Below are positions 52,539 through 62,568 of a stretch of 64,000 nucleotides of DNA, piece by piece; positions within the stretch are counted from its first letter, which is position 1; every line of letters starts with the position of its first letter. Origin of the DNA: Yersinia frederiksenii ATCC 33641 (lineage in GTDB: Bacteria > Pseudomonadota > Gammaproteobacteria > Enterobacterales > Enterobacteriaceae); the NCBI RefSeq assembly GCF_000754805.1, contig NZ_KN150731.1:1010492-1074491 (forward strand). The letters are read 5' to 3'. The notes beneath the pieces are model-generated. The model searched no databases. It was not told the DNA's origin and saw nothing but the letters and a program-made list of their open reading frames with translations. The position numbers and the translations under genes were made by a program.

Positions 52539-53783
52539 TCAGGCATGGCTGCTGGCCGTCACGCCTGCAGGGGCAGTTGATGTCGTTTCTGCCTCGGTAG
52601 TGGCTCCTTTTGGCGGCTTAATGATGAGAGTCAATAACAGAGAAATCACTGATAACACCGCAATAACGATAAAGGTCGCGTGATAACCGCCTAAACGCGC
52701 TGCGATAAATGACCCTGCCAGTGCCCCCAAACCAAAGCCCTGATAGATAACCCCATAGTTTTTGCTATGATTTTTCAAGCCGAAGAAGTCGCCAACAATA
52801 GCCGGGAACACCGTGATGTTACCGCCGAAACAGAAAGCTATCGCCCCAACACACAGGAAGAACAAAGCATGTGTTAGCGGAACAAAACTCAGAACCGATA
52901 CTGCCAAAGTAGTGACCAGTAAGGTAAAGCTGATGACCCGCAGACGGCCCACTTTATCGGATAAGGCACCCAGAATAATGCGCCCGGCGGTATTAAATAT
53001 GGCAATGGCCGACACGGTATTGGCCGCCGTCGCTAAGTCCATCTCCGCCAGCTGTACACCTAAATCTTTCACAATACCAATCAGATATAAACCACTCATA
53101 CATGCAGTGAAGAAGATGATAAACAGGAAGTAGGATTCTTTGACGGCCAGCATCTCTTTGACACTAAAATCACGTCCAGCACCCGCCAAGGGCAAACTAT
53201 TGACTGTTTGTGGTGCCACCCTTTTTTCTCGCAGCAGGAAAGAACCGGCACCGACCAGCACCATCACAATGATGCCCCAGTAGAAGAAGGCCAGTGATAC
53301 TCCTTGATGGGCAATCAAGCTGGCATTCACATACTTGAATAGCAAGCTACCAGTACCAAATGCTCCAACAGAAATTCCTGAAATCAACCCCTTACGTTCC
53401 GGGAACCATTTAATCAGATTCGATAGGGTAGTGATGTAGGCGGTACCATCAGCAAAACCGACCACAATGCCCGCCAGCAGATAAATCATCCCCAGTGAAG
53501 TGGCAAAAGAGCTGGCAATCAGGCCAAGGCCGAGAATAATACCGGAAATCAACGTCAGTTTACGGATACCAATACGCTCTTGCAGGCGGCCAGCAAACAG
53601 GGTGGCAATCGCCAAAGAGAAACTGGTGATTGAGAAGGTGGTGGCGACCGCCCCCAGTGACCAACTGAATTTCTCTCCCAGAGGCTGATTAAATAGACTC
53701 CAAGTATAAATAGTGCCTAAACCCATCTGAACAATGATGGTACCAACCACAATTAACCAACGATTTACCGGTTTACTGCTCAT
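52539..53783 (-). CDS. yhjX: YhjX-like MFS transporter (OFA family), pyruvate-induced
   Basis: 414 residues from ATG 53783 (MSSKPVNRWLIVVGT), preceded by AAGGAG seven bases upstream; 36 open codons upstream lie in the promoter. Twelve-helix major facilitator of the oxalate/formate antiporter group, inner membrane. Signature blocks: YTWSLFNQPLGEKF, GFADGTAYITTLSN, WFPERKGLISGISVG and NYGVIYQGFGLG. In E. coli yhjX is the main target of the YpdA/YpdB pyruvate-responsive system; here it lies directly downstream of ypdB with a matching repeat. Transported substrate uncertain. Confidence 0.88.
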   Translation of the reverse strand: MSSKPVNRWLIVVGTIIVQMGLGTIYTWSLFNQPLGEKFSWSLGAVATTFSITSFSLAIATLFAGRLQERIGIRKLTLISGIILGLGLIASSFATSLGMIYLLAGIVVGFADGTAYITTLSNLIKWFPERKGLISGISVGAFGTGSLLFKYVNASLIAHQGVSLAFFYWGIIVMVLVGAGSFLLREKRVAPQTVNSLPLAGAGRDFSVKEMLAVKESYFLFIIFFTACMSGLYLIGIVKDLGVQLAEMDLATAANTVSAIAIFNTAGRIILGALSDKVGRLRVISFTLLVTTLAVSVLSFVPLTHALFFLCVGAIAFCFGGNITVFPAIVGDFFGLKNHSKNYGVIYQGFGLGALAGSFIAARLGGYHATFIVIAVLSVISLLLTLIIKPPKGATTEAETTSTAPAGVTASSHA

Positions 53784-53971
53784 GCCGGACTCCTTAAACA
53801 TCAATGCATGCGGCCCGAATAGGGCTATTGCGGATGTAGCAATGGGTTGCAATAGCGTCGGTTTGCCAAAAATTACGCGCTGATGGAGCACCGTATATCT
53901 TGTCTTGAGGTGCTATCAGCCCGCCGAATGAAACCAGTATACGGGCGGGCTAATCGCTATAGATCGAAAGG

Positions 53972-54005
53972 GGAATGAGCTGCATTCTGGCTGGAATGAA
54001 ATGCA
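53972..54005 (-). promoter_or_regulatory. YpdB (PyrR) direct repeat in the yhjX promoter
   Basis: On the minus strand TGCATTTCATTCC (54005-53993) and TGCAGCTCATTCC (53984-53972) repeat with a 21-bp period. The E. coli YpdB site is two GGCATTTCAT motifs separated by 11 bp, i.e. the same period. It lies between the ypdB stop and yhjX. Confidence 0.8.
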
Positions 54006-54006
54006 T

Positions 54007-54747
54007 TTAAAGGCGCATCAATTGCCTGAACTCTTTTATCTTGCTGCGGCTGACGGGGACTTCAAAGTCCAGCTCACTGAGCCGCAGGATATAAGTATTG
54101 TTAAACCAGGGCACAATTTCACGGATTTTGGCTAGATTCACGCAATAGGAGCGGTGGCAGCGGAAAAAGTACTCGTCAGGTAGACGATTACAAAATTCAG
54201 TAATATTCATCGGCATAATGAATTCTTCGCGCCGGGTATAGACCAGAGTGACCTTCTCCTGCGCTGCTGCGTAATAAATATCATTTATATCAGTGACAAT
54301 AATGCGCTCATCTTTCATCAGATTGATGGTATGAGCAGCAGAACGCTGGCTAGGGCTGCTGATTTGATCTTTATCTTGGCGGTCACGTTTGTGCAGTGCC
54401 TCCAGCTTTTGCAGCATCGTCACAATGCGTGACTCATGGTAAGGCTTTAAAATATAATCAAAAGCTTCAATTTCAAAGGCCTCGACCGCATGCTCTTTGT
54501 AGGCCGTAATAAAGATAATATAAGGTTTATGAGTAAACTTGCTGATGTTCTGCGCCAGCAAAACACCATCAAGTGATGGAATATTGATATCAAGAAAGAT
54601 AGCGTCAACCTGATGATTTTGCAGATATTTAAGCACATCCAACCCATCTTCAAAGGTGGCTTCAATGGTGATGCCGCTGTGCTGACGAATCAGGTAACTT
54701 AACTCTTCCTGAGCCAGAAACTCATCTTCAACAATGATTGCTTTCAT
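54007..54747 (-). CDS. ypdB: LytTR response regulator YpdB (PyrR)
   Basis: 246 residues. Receiver domain about 1-120 with phospho-Asp in AIFLDINIPSLDG (about 53), Thr/Lys positions in IIFITAYKEH and DYILKPYHESR. A C-terminal LytTR DNA-binding domain covers about 145-245 (YFFRCHRSYCVNLAKIREIVPWFNNTY in outline). Responds to extracellular pyruvate through YpdA and activates yhjX. Start is 3 bp after the ypdA stop. Confidence 0.94.
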   Translation of the reverse strand: MKAIIVEDEFLAQEELSYLIRQHSGITIEATFEDGLDVLKYLQNHQVDAIFLDINIPSLDGVLLAQNISKFTHKPYIIFITAYKEHAVEAFEIEAFDYILKPYHESRIVTMLQKLEALHKRDRQDKDQISSPSQRSAAHTINLMKDERIIVTDINDIYYAAAQEKVTLVYTRREEFIMPMNITEFCNRLPDEYFFRCHRSYCVNLAKIREIVPWFNNTYILRLSELDFEVPVSRSKIKEFRQLMRL

Positions 54748-54750
54748 GGG

Positions 54751-56451
54751 TTAAACTCCGGCTGAAATACTGGGTTCTGCATGGACCTTGCCACCATTTT
54801 TGCTGATATAAAAAGAGATCTCGGTACCCGGTTCCATACGGCGTATCTGTAAACCCTCGCCATACAATAATTTCACCCGATGATGCACATTCAGTAAGCC
54901 GATTTTATTGCCCGGCATTTCGTTATTTGCCACGCGCTCAATGGTTTCCTGATTAATACCATTGCCGGTATCTTTCACTGAAATTTTTATCTGTTCGCCA
55001 CAGTCTTTGACGGCAATGACCACCACACCTTTACCACGGTAGGGCTGAATACCATGCACGATGGCATTTTCCACCAATGGCTGGATCAGCAAACTAGGGA
55101 TTTTTAGTGAAATATCGTCATCAATATCATAAATCACCGTTAATTTACTGCCAAAACGCGCTTGTTCAATGGCGATATAATCTTGAATTTGATGCAGTTC
55201 TTTGCGTATATCAATTTGCTCATCATTTAACTCAAGGTTATAGCGCAGATAACGAGATAAATTAATGATCAACTGGCGCGCGGTATCTGGATTAATGCGA
55301 ATCGACGAGGAAATAGCATTGAGCGCATTAAATAAAAAGTGCGGGTTTATTTTGCTTTGTAGCGCGCGCATTTCCGCTTTATTAGCCATTTCACGCAGTT
55401 GTTCAATGCGAGAAACCTCAATCTGAGTTGAGATTATCTGTGATAAACCGACGGCCATCACTTTTAATGAATAGGTGATTTTATGGGCATGGCAATAGTA
55501 GATTTTCAATGAGCCGGTGACTTCACCTTTTTCCCATAAAGGAATTATAATAAGGGAATGAATTTGCGGTGTGCGGTGGACTTCATCATTATTGCGAATG
55601 GTAATTTTGCCGCGCTGAATACTCTCTTTGGTAATGTCACTGATAATTTCATTGCCGATATTATAGGTCTCTACTCCCACCCCAACATAAGCCAAAATAG
55701 TTTGGGTATCGGTAATAGCGACAGCATCGGCCTTGATATCGTTACGAATAATTTCACATACGCTGCGTAACGATTCGCCATTGATATGACGAAAATAGGG
55801 CAAGGTTTTATTGGCAATATCCAAGGCCAATTTTGCTTGTCGTGCAGCAATAACTTCTTTTTCATCCTCAACACTCTGCACCAGCAGCACAATCAAACCG
55901 ATACAGACAGCCCCTAAAATCATTGGAATCGCAATTTTAGAGACAATATCAATACCCAATTCGGTCGGTTTAGCCCAAATAACCACTAAAAGCATGGTCA
56001 GTGATTCGCAAATCATACCGGACAGAATACCGATGCTCCATTGCCGCTCTTTCTTTACCTTCAGGTTGATATAACCCGACATCAAGCCTGCAATAATGCT
56101 GGTAATTAAACAGGGAACAGAGGTAATGCCATCAATATCAATTAAATAGCGGTGAGAGCCCGCAATCAACCCAGTAATGATCCCGACCCAAGGGCCAAAT
56201 AGAATCCCGCCCGACATGACGGCAATAACCCGCACATTAACTAGAGAACCTTCAACATTAATGCCGGAATAGGTGCCAAAAATAGCAAATAACGAAAAAA
56301 TCGCAGTGACTGCCGCCAATTCCAATGGCGTGTGTTTCTCTTTTTGCAGCAACTGGCGAAATAGGTGGGTGCGGGTCAGGAAGAACAGGCAAATTAACAT
56401 CAATGCGGCTCTGTCAAACACCGCCAGTAGCATTTCAAATATCTGGTGCAC
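54751..56451 (-). CDS. ypdA: LytS-type sensor kinase YpdA (PyrS)
   Basis: 566 residues from GTG 56451 ([19 protein letters not shown]), which aligns with the E. coli start; an upstream start at 56472 would add seven residues. The LytS 5TM receptor region covers about 1-210 ([15 protein letters not shown]). It is followed by a GAF-like domain (about 225-345), the His-kinase segment with phospho-His in [16 protein letters not shown], and an ATPase domain ([36 protein letters not shown]). Senses pyruvate at the membrane and phosphorylates YpdB. Confidence 0.94.
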   Translation of the reverse strand: MHQIFEMLLAVFDRAALMLICLFFLTRTHLFRQLLQKEKHTPLELAAVTAIFSLFAIFGTYSGINVEGSLVNVRVIAVMSGGILFGPWVGIITGLIAGSHRYLIDIDGITSVPCLITSIIAGLMSGYINLKVKKERQWSIGILSGMICESLTMLLVVIWAKPTELGIDIVSKIAIPMILGAVCIGLIVLLVQSVEDEKEVIAARQAKLALDIANKTLPYFRHINGESLRSVCEIIRNDIKADAVAITDTQTILAYVGVGVETYNIGNEIISDITKESIQRGKITIRNNDEVHRTPQIHSLIIIPLWEKGEVTGSLKIYYCHAHKITYSLKVMAVGLSQIISTQIEVSRIEQLREMANKAEMRALQSKINPHFLFNALNAISSSIRINPDTARQLIINLSRYLRYNLELNDEQIDIRKELHQIQDYIAIEQARFGSKLTVIYDIDDDISLKIPSLLIQPLVENAIVHGIQPYRGKGVVVIAVKDCGEQIKISVKDTGNGINQETIERVANNEMPGNKIGLLNVHHRVKLLYGEGLQIRRMEPGTEISFYISKNGGKVHAEPSISAGV

Positions 56452-56623
56452 ACTATTTTCTCTTGGCAACAACCGGCGGTCTTAGATTAGAAATGAGCGG
56501 GTCGTAGGGCGAACAAGCGGCTAATTATAAGGAGAATGACGGCTGACTGCCATTTTATCTCAAGGATTGAGAAAAAAGCCTGCCGGAGGCATCCGCTCCG
56601 ACAGGTTATTTGATGGGAGAAAA

Positions 56624-58021
<1,398 letters not shown>

Positions 58022-58073
58022 TTAAATTCTTATCTTTTTTTATGATTAACTCATTAAAATGGAAGGAAAAACA

Positions 58074-58646
58074 GTGCCTGTCATTCCCCTGTTTAGTTGT
58101 GCTCCCATCTCTTTGAGAACGCCACGGTTAACGATGGATAACCTTAGCGAACAAGACTGGCCGCTATTCTTACGCTTATACCAAGACCCGGAAATTCAGC
58201 GTTATATCTCTGATCCGATGGATATTGCCGAGATTCATGCGCGTTTTGAATCACGCCTGATGCCATGGGAGAAGACTTCTAATCATTGGCTATGTCTGGT
58301 TATTCGTGAAAAAGAGCGCGGTGAGGCCATCGGGCTGACCGGTTTTTTAGCGGAATGGTTACCGCTACAACAGGCCGAAGTGGGTTATGCCCTGCTGCCG
58401 TCTTATCACGGCAAAGGTTTTGCTAAAGAATCGCTGATGGCAGTGTTGGAATTTGGTTTCCAGCAATGTCAGTTCCATAAAATGAAAGCCACCGTCACCG
58501 TAGGAAATTATCCTTCACGAGGTGTACTTGAGCGTTGCGGCTTTCAGGTGGAGGGGACATTACGTGATAACTATCAACTTGGTGGACAGTGGTGTGATGA
58601 CTGGGTATTGGGAATATTAGCTGACGAGTTTGACCCACAGCACTAA
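58074..58646 (+). CDS. GNAT acetyltransferase, RimJ/RimL-like
   Basis: 190 residues if started at GTG 58074 (VPVIPLFSC), which has AAGGA six to seven bases upstream; ATG 58059 lacks a ribosome site. GNAT fold with acetyl-CoA loop in VGYALLPSYHGKGFAKES (Q/RxxGxG variant HGKGFA) and a C-terminal NYPSRGVLERCGFQVEG block. It N-acetylates an amine, possibly a protein N-terminus, amino acid or antibiotic. The substrate is not predictable. Confidence 0.8.
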   Translation: MPVIPLFSCAPISLRTPRLTMDNLSEQDWPLFLRLYQDPEIQRYISDPMDIAEIHARFESRLMPWEKTSNHWLCLVIREKERGEAIGLTGFLAEWLPLQQAEVGYALLPSYHGKGFAKESLMAVLEFGFQQCQFHKMKATVTVGNYPSRGVLERCGFQVEGTLRDNYQLGGQWCDDWVLGILADEFDPQH

Positions 58647-58776
58647 CTCCAATGAGTAAGATATTTGCTATCAGATACTCGACAGCTATTCAGCGCTGGG
58701 ATATGTTCATAAATAGACCATTTGTTGGTCAGCGTCGCTCGGACGGTCCGGGCGCTAACGTATCCTCGAGGAAATT

Positions 58777-60009
58777 ATGTCTGAACAACCTTCCAAACGT
58801 CGTTTTACCCGTATTGATCGTCTTCCCCCTTATGTCTTCAATATCACCGCTGAGCTAAAAATGGCCGCGCGTCGCCGTGGTGAAGATATTATCGATTTTA
58901 GTATGGGTAATCCGGATGGTCCGACACCGCCACATATTGTTGAGAAAATGTGCAGTGTCGCGCAACGGGAAGACACCCACGGTTATTCAACTTCCCGAGG
59001 GATACCGCGTCTGCGTAGGGCGATTTCGCGCTGGTACGCGGATCGCTATCAGGTGGATATTGACCCTGAAAGTGAAGCTATTGTCACTATCGGCTCGAAA
59101 GAAGGGCTGGCGCATTTGATGCTGGCAACACTGGACCACGGTGATACCGTGCTGGTGCCAAATCCTAGCTATCCTATTCATATTTATGGTGCGGTGATTG
59201 CCGGGGCGCAAGTCCGCTCTGTGCCGCTAACCGAGGGAATTGATTTCTTCGGTGAGTTGGAGCGTGCAATTCGAGAAACCATTCCTAAACCCAAAATGAT
59301 GATCCTCGGTTTTCCTTCTAACCCGACGGCACAATGTGTGGAACTGGACTTTTTCGAACGGGTTGTGGCACTGGCGAAGCAATATGATGTGCTGGTGGTG
59401 CATGATTTGGCCTATGCCGATATTGTCTATGATGGCTGGAAAGCCCCATCAATCATGCAAGTTCCTGGTGCGAAAGATATTGCGGTCGAGTTTTTCACCC
59501 TATCTAAAAGTTACAACATGGCCGGCTGGCGTATTGGCTTCATGGTCGGTAATCCAGAATTGGTCAATGCATTGGCGCGGATTAAGAGTTATCACGATTA
59601 CGGCACTTTCACCCCATTGCAGGTTGCGGCCATTGCAGCACTGGAAGGGGACCAGCAATGCGTGCGTGATATCGCCGAGCAGTATCGGCAGCGCCGCAAT
59701 GCTTTGGTTCGTGGGCTCCATGAGGCGGGCTGGATGGTGGCAAACCCGAAAGCATCCATGTATGTCTGGGCCAAAATTCCTGAACCTTATGCACACCTTG
59801 GTTCGCTGGAATTTGCTAAGCGATTGCTCTCAGAGGCGAAAGTCTGTGTCTCCCCTGGGGTTGGTTTCGGGGATTATGGCGACACCCATGTCCGTTTTGC
59901 TCTGATTGAAAATCAGGATCGGATCCGCCAGGCTGTTCGTGGGATTAAAAGTATGTTCCGTGCTGATGGTTTACTCAAACCGAAACCAGCCACGGGAGAA
60001 ACAGATTAA
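58777..60009 (+). CDS. alaC: Glutamate-pyruvate aminotransferase AlaC
   Basis: 410 residues (E. coli AlaC/YfdZ 412). Class I PLP aminotransferase making alanine from pyruvate and glutamate. The PLP lysine is in FTLSKSYNMAGWRIGF. Substrate and cofactor blocks: DFSMGNPDGPTPPHIV, GSKEGLAHL, FPSNPTAQC and VHDLAYADI. Start ATG 58777 after GAGGAA. A hairpin-rich stretch (GACC...GGTC and CGGAC-G-GTCCG, 58718-58751) sits in its leader. Followed 30 bp later by a cytochrome b561 gene. Confidence 0.96.
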   Translation: MSEQPSKRRFTRIDRLPPYVFNITAELKMAARRRGEDIIDFSMGNPDGPTPPHIVEKMCSVAQREDTHGYSTSRGIPRLRRAISRWYADRYQVDIDPESEAIVTIGSKEGLAHLMLATLDHGDTVLVPNPSYPIHIYGAVIAGAQVRSVPLTEGIDFFGELERAIRETIPKPKMMILGFPSNPTAQCVELDFFERVVALAKQYDVLVVHDLAYADIVYDGWKAPSIMQVPGAKDIAVEFFTLSKSYNMAGWRIGFMVGNPELVNALARIKSYHDYGTFTPLQVAAIAALEGDQQCVRDIAEQYRQRRNALVRGLHEAGWMVANPKASMYVWAKIPEPYAHLGSLEFAKRLLSEAKVCVSPGVGFGDYGDTHVRFALIENQDRIRQAVRGIKSMFRADGLLKPKPATGETD

Positions 60010-60039
60010 TCAATTAGCTATGCAGCGGAGCTTGCAGCC

Positions 60040-60564
60040 ATGATAAATCGCTATTCAATACCCCAGATAACCCTGCATTGGTTGACGTTGTTGATGATAA
60101 TTTTGACCTATGCGGCAATGTTACTTAGCGACTCGGTGCCTGATGAAGATCGGACATGGGTGAAAAACCTGCATTTTAATTTTGGTCTTTCAGTCTGGTT
60201 ACTGATGCTGGCGCGACTCTGGCTACGTCATCGCTACGCCACACCGGCAATCACGCCCAAATTGCCAGATTGGCAGTTATTAGGGGCGCATATTTTGCAC
60301 TGGTGTTTGTATCTGATGTTTTTATCATTACCGATACTGGGGGTTTTGGCACAGGCTTATGGCGGTAAAACCTGGTTCCTGCTGGGCTGGCAAGTTCCGC
60401 AATGGGTGACACCGAATGATGACGCACGAGCTTGGCTAAAACAGACTCATGAGTTAATCGCCAACTTGGGCTATTTCGTGATTGGCGCTCACGCATTGGC
60501 GGCGCTCTATCATCACTATATTCGCCGTGATGATACGTTGCGTAGAATGATGCCGGGAAAGTGA
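60040..60564 (+). CDS. Cytochrome b561 (CybB family)
   Basis: 174 residues, four membrane helices. Di-haem b-type cytochrome. Haem histidines are visible in IPQITLHWLTLLM (helix 1), GAHILHWCLYLMF (helix 3, two His) and LIANLGYFVIGAHALAALYHHYI (helix 4, outline). E. coli CybB oxidises superoxide at the membrane and feeds electrons to ubiquinone; other paralogues differ. Cotranscription with alaC is likely. Confidence 0.88.
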   Translation: MINRYSIPQITLHWLTLLMIILTYAAMLLSDSVPDEDRTWVKNLHFNFGLSVWLLMLARLWLRHRYATPAITPKLPDWQLLGAHILHWCLYLMFLSLPILGVLAQAYGGKTWFLLGWQVPQWVTPNDDARAWLKQTHELIANLGYFVIGAHALAALYHHYIRRDDTLRRMMPGK

Positions 60565-60580
60565 TGCATAGAGAGAAATG

Positions 60581-60606
60581 ACAAAGGGCGCAAATGCGCC
60601 CTTTGT
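60581..60606 (+). terminator. Terminator after the cytochrome b561 gene
   Basis: ACAAAGGGCGC and GCGCCCTTTGT form a perfect 11-bp stem with an AAAT loop. The T run is short, so efficiency may be modest. It also precedes the end of ypdK on the other strand. Confidence 0.7.
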
Positions 60607-60654
60607 GCTATGTCTGATGGATATTATCTCTGGCAATAAAGGGTTTGGCGCAGG

Positions 60655-60729
60655 TTATTCGACCATCATCATGAAGGTACCCACCCAAACGACTAACATA
60701 ATTGAGATACCCATAAAGAAATATTTCAT
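60655..60729 (-). CDS. ypdK: Membrane microprotein YpdK
   Basis: 24 codons, below usual gene-calling limits. The product starts MKYFFMGISIMLVVW and is one membrane helix ending in E. It closely matches E. coli YpdK (23 residues, begins MKYFFMGISF), also located by alaC. GGGGAGTGG lies eight bases before the ATG at 60729. E. coli YpdK is an inner-membrane small protein of unknown function. Conservation of sequence, ribosome site and neighbourhood argues it is real. Confidence 0.85.
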   Translation of the reverse strand: MKYFFMGISIMLVVWVGTFMMMVE

Positions 60730-60992
60730 TAAACCACTCCCCCTTGGAGCCACCTCGCCAGCCTGAGTTGCTCAGTCGCTGTCTACGAGTTTATGGCGCT
60801 AATGTAATCCCAATAGAGAGTGGTTTTCAATACTGTATTTTTATGCATTAGATCACAATTTTGCATTTAAACAGTAAGTAATGTTAGTCAATGTATTGAA
60901 GTGTGAAGCTATTAACGTTTTTTTAAATTATCGCCAAATAACAATTTGTTACTCTCTTGACTTAAATTTAAGCGCTGACTCTAGCCGCAACA

Positions 60993-61436
60993 TCATTCAC
61001 TGATTTTTCTCACCATCACATCTGCCTCAAATCCGAGTAAATAAAGGGCTTGCTCCAGTGCTTCAACCTTGGAGGCGTAATACACGTCAAGCAAACGATC
61101 CATCTGTGCGGCATTCAAACCAAGCTTGCGGGCCATATCTGCTTTACGGGTATTGGTCGCCAACATGGCATTGTGTAGCTCTGCTTTCAAACGCACCAGA
61201 ATCGGGACATGAACAGCAATATCACCGGGTTGTAAAACTGATGGCGCAGGGACGGGACGGCGCTCTTCCATCTCAGCTGCAATACCATTTTTAATGCCAT
61301 CTTGTGCTTCTAATTCAATATCTTCTAGAGAGTAAGTCACTGACTCCAATTCAGGAAAATCACGATACTGGATATGGTATTCGCCGCTGGCTTCATCAAA
61401 AGTATAACTTGCTGGGTAATGGAACAAAGTGGTCAC
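60993..61436 (-). CDS. HicB-like antitoxin without HicA
   Basis: 147 residues from GTG 61436. A TTG at 61427 is better spaced from AGGAG and would give a HicB-like start (FHYPASYTF). N-terminal HicB fold (about 5-60, YHIQYRDFPELESVTYSLEDIE) and a C-terminal HTH (about 95-145, NTRKADMARKLGLNAAQMDRLLDV). HicB normally neutralises the HicA RNase encoded next to it. Neither flank (105 bp upstream, about 260 bp downstream) holds a frame of HicA size. It is therefore solitary and may act as a transcription regulator. Confidence 0.8.
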   Translation of the reverse strand: MTTLFHYPASYTFDEASGEYHIQYRDFPELESVTYSLEDIELEAQDGIKNGIAAEMEERRPVPAPSVLQPGDIAVHVPILVRLKAELHNAMLATNTRKADMARKLGLNAAQMDRLLDVYYASKVEALEQALYLLGFEADVMVRKISE

Positions 61437-61541
61437 TCCTGTGGGAACAAAGTACTCAAGATAGAGGCATTGTACTGGTATCAGCGAGTCGGGGTTACCT
61501 ATTTAGTGCATTCATTCATCAGGAGGGGATTGTCAGAGGGA

Positions 61542-61862
61542 TTATAAGGTTACCTGCATTTCCAACGCCATTGCCGGGCATCTGGAGACACATTCGCCAC
61601 AACCGTCACACTGCTCGTCAATCAATGTGGGGGGCTGCTGGGGTTGCCAGAACAGCGCTTGTTTTTCACAAAAATCGGCGCAGCTATTGCAGTAGATATA
61701 GGTATTCTGACAGGGATTCTTTAGCATGGGATGAGAAACAGTAGAGCGCGGAGTAGGTGGTGAATCACCGGCTGCACCTTTTAATAAGCCACGAAATAGC
61801 CCACGGCGGCTGATGACCCGGCTCTCCATATAGGCTTTGTAGTAGCGCTCGTCTCTATTCAT
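61542..61862 (-). CDS. NapF/DmsN-like ferredoxin of the DMSO-reductase operon
   Basis: 106 residues. An N-terminal SRRGLFRGLLKG basic-hydrophobic stretch resembles NapF. Cysteine groups lie at NPCQNTYIYCNSCADFC (loosely arranged) and CDGCGECVSRCP, the latter a full 4Fe-4S motif. NapF-type proteins are cytoplasmic and assist maturation of molybdoenzymes, so a maturation or electron-transfer role for DmsA is likely. Last gene of dmsABC-dmsD-ferredoxin, 13 bp after the chaperone gene. Confidence 0.75.
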   Translation of the reverse strand: MNRDERYYKAYMESRVISRRGLFRGLLKGAAGDSPPTPRSTVSHPMLKNPCQNTYIYCNSCADFCEKQALFWQPQQPPTLIDEQCDGCGECVSRCPAMALEMQVTL

Positions 61863-61875
61863 CTATTTTTCTTGA

Positions 61876-62481
61876 TCACCGGTACAGCTCATAAGGTTGA
61901 GGAAATAAACCTAACTCAGCTTGCAGTGTTTTCAGATAACACTCGGTAATTTCTGCCAATAGTGGATAAAACGGATACTCAACCTGTGCATTTTTGACCA
62001 ACTCAAGGTAGCGATAGGCCCAAGGTAATAAATGCTCGGTAAGTAGTGCTATCGCCGCTTCATCAGTAGGCTGTTGCTGCTCAAGCAAACAGACCCAGGC
62101 CAACAGCATTAAGCCAAATTGGTCTTCAGGTTCGTGGATAGTGCTTTGATTTACCAACCCTAAAGTGGAGAGAAATTCACGGTATTGCAGTGTGCTGGCC
62201 CCCATCAGGATATTTTCTTTATCCAAATAAACCGATCCCCACGGTGGCGCAGGCATTTCGCCTTGTCCCTCAAACAGCACCGAAAAATCATATTCCAGTT
62301 GCTCTGGAGAGATAGCGGGCAGTCGTTGGCAATAATCTGCAATTTTAGCCGGATTTGACCAGGGGAAAATATCCGCCATTTGCGGCAGTAATGGCCACAG
62401 GTGCTGTACCGTAGCGGATTGTGGCGGGTAGTAAAAACAGGCACCCAGAATTCGCGGCAAGGTCGTGTCTAGTAACGTCAA
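61876..62481 (-). CDS. dmsD: TorD/DmsD-family molybdoenzyme chaperone
   Basis: 201 residues from TTG 62481 with GAGGAA just upstream. All-helical TorD fold; the signature APPWGSVYLDKENILMG (about 78-94) and EPEDQFGLML match DmsD, which binds the Tat leader of DmsA and checks cofactor loading. It lies after dmsC with an 87-bp gap containing a strong hairpin, which may lower its expression relative to dmsABC. Confidence 0.87.
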   Translation of the reverse strand: MTLLDTTLPRILGACFYYPPQSATVQHLWPLLPQMADIFPWSNPAKIADYCQRLPAISPEQLEYDFSVLFEGQGEMPAPPWGSVYLDKENILMGASTLQYREFLSTLGLVNQSTIHEPEDQFGLMLLAWVCLLEQQQPTDEAAIALLTEHLLPWAYRYLELVKNAQVEYPFYPLLAEITECYLKTLQAELGLFPQPYELYR

Positions 62482-62516
62482 AATTTCCTCTCTTCAGGAC
62501 CGATTAATTTAGTCTT

Positions 62517-62544
62517 GATTAGCCGCAAACCACTGCGGCTAATC
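62517..62544 (-). other. Intergenic hairpin between dmsC and dmsD
   Basis: GATTAGCCGCA (62517-62527) and TGCGGCTAATC (62534-62544) form a perfect 11-bp stem with a 6-base loop. On the minus strand it is followed by AAGACTAAATT, not a T run. It resembles an mRNA-stabilising or attenuating hairpin within the operon. Confidence 0.65.
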
Positions 62545-62568
62545 GATTAATAACATCAACAGGCTAAA

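Noticed and set aside
61437-61541. A hicA toxin gene
   Set aside because: The gap is only 105 bp and has no frame of the roughly 55-60 codons needed; the downstream side 60730-60992 likewise has none.
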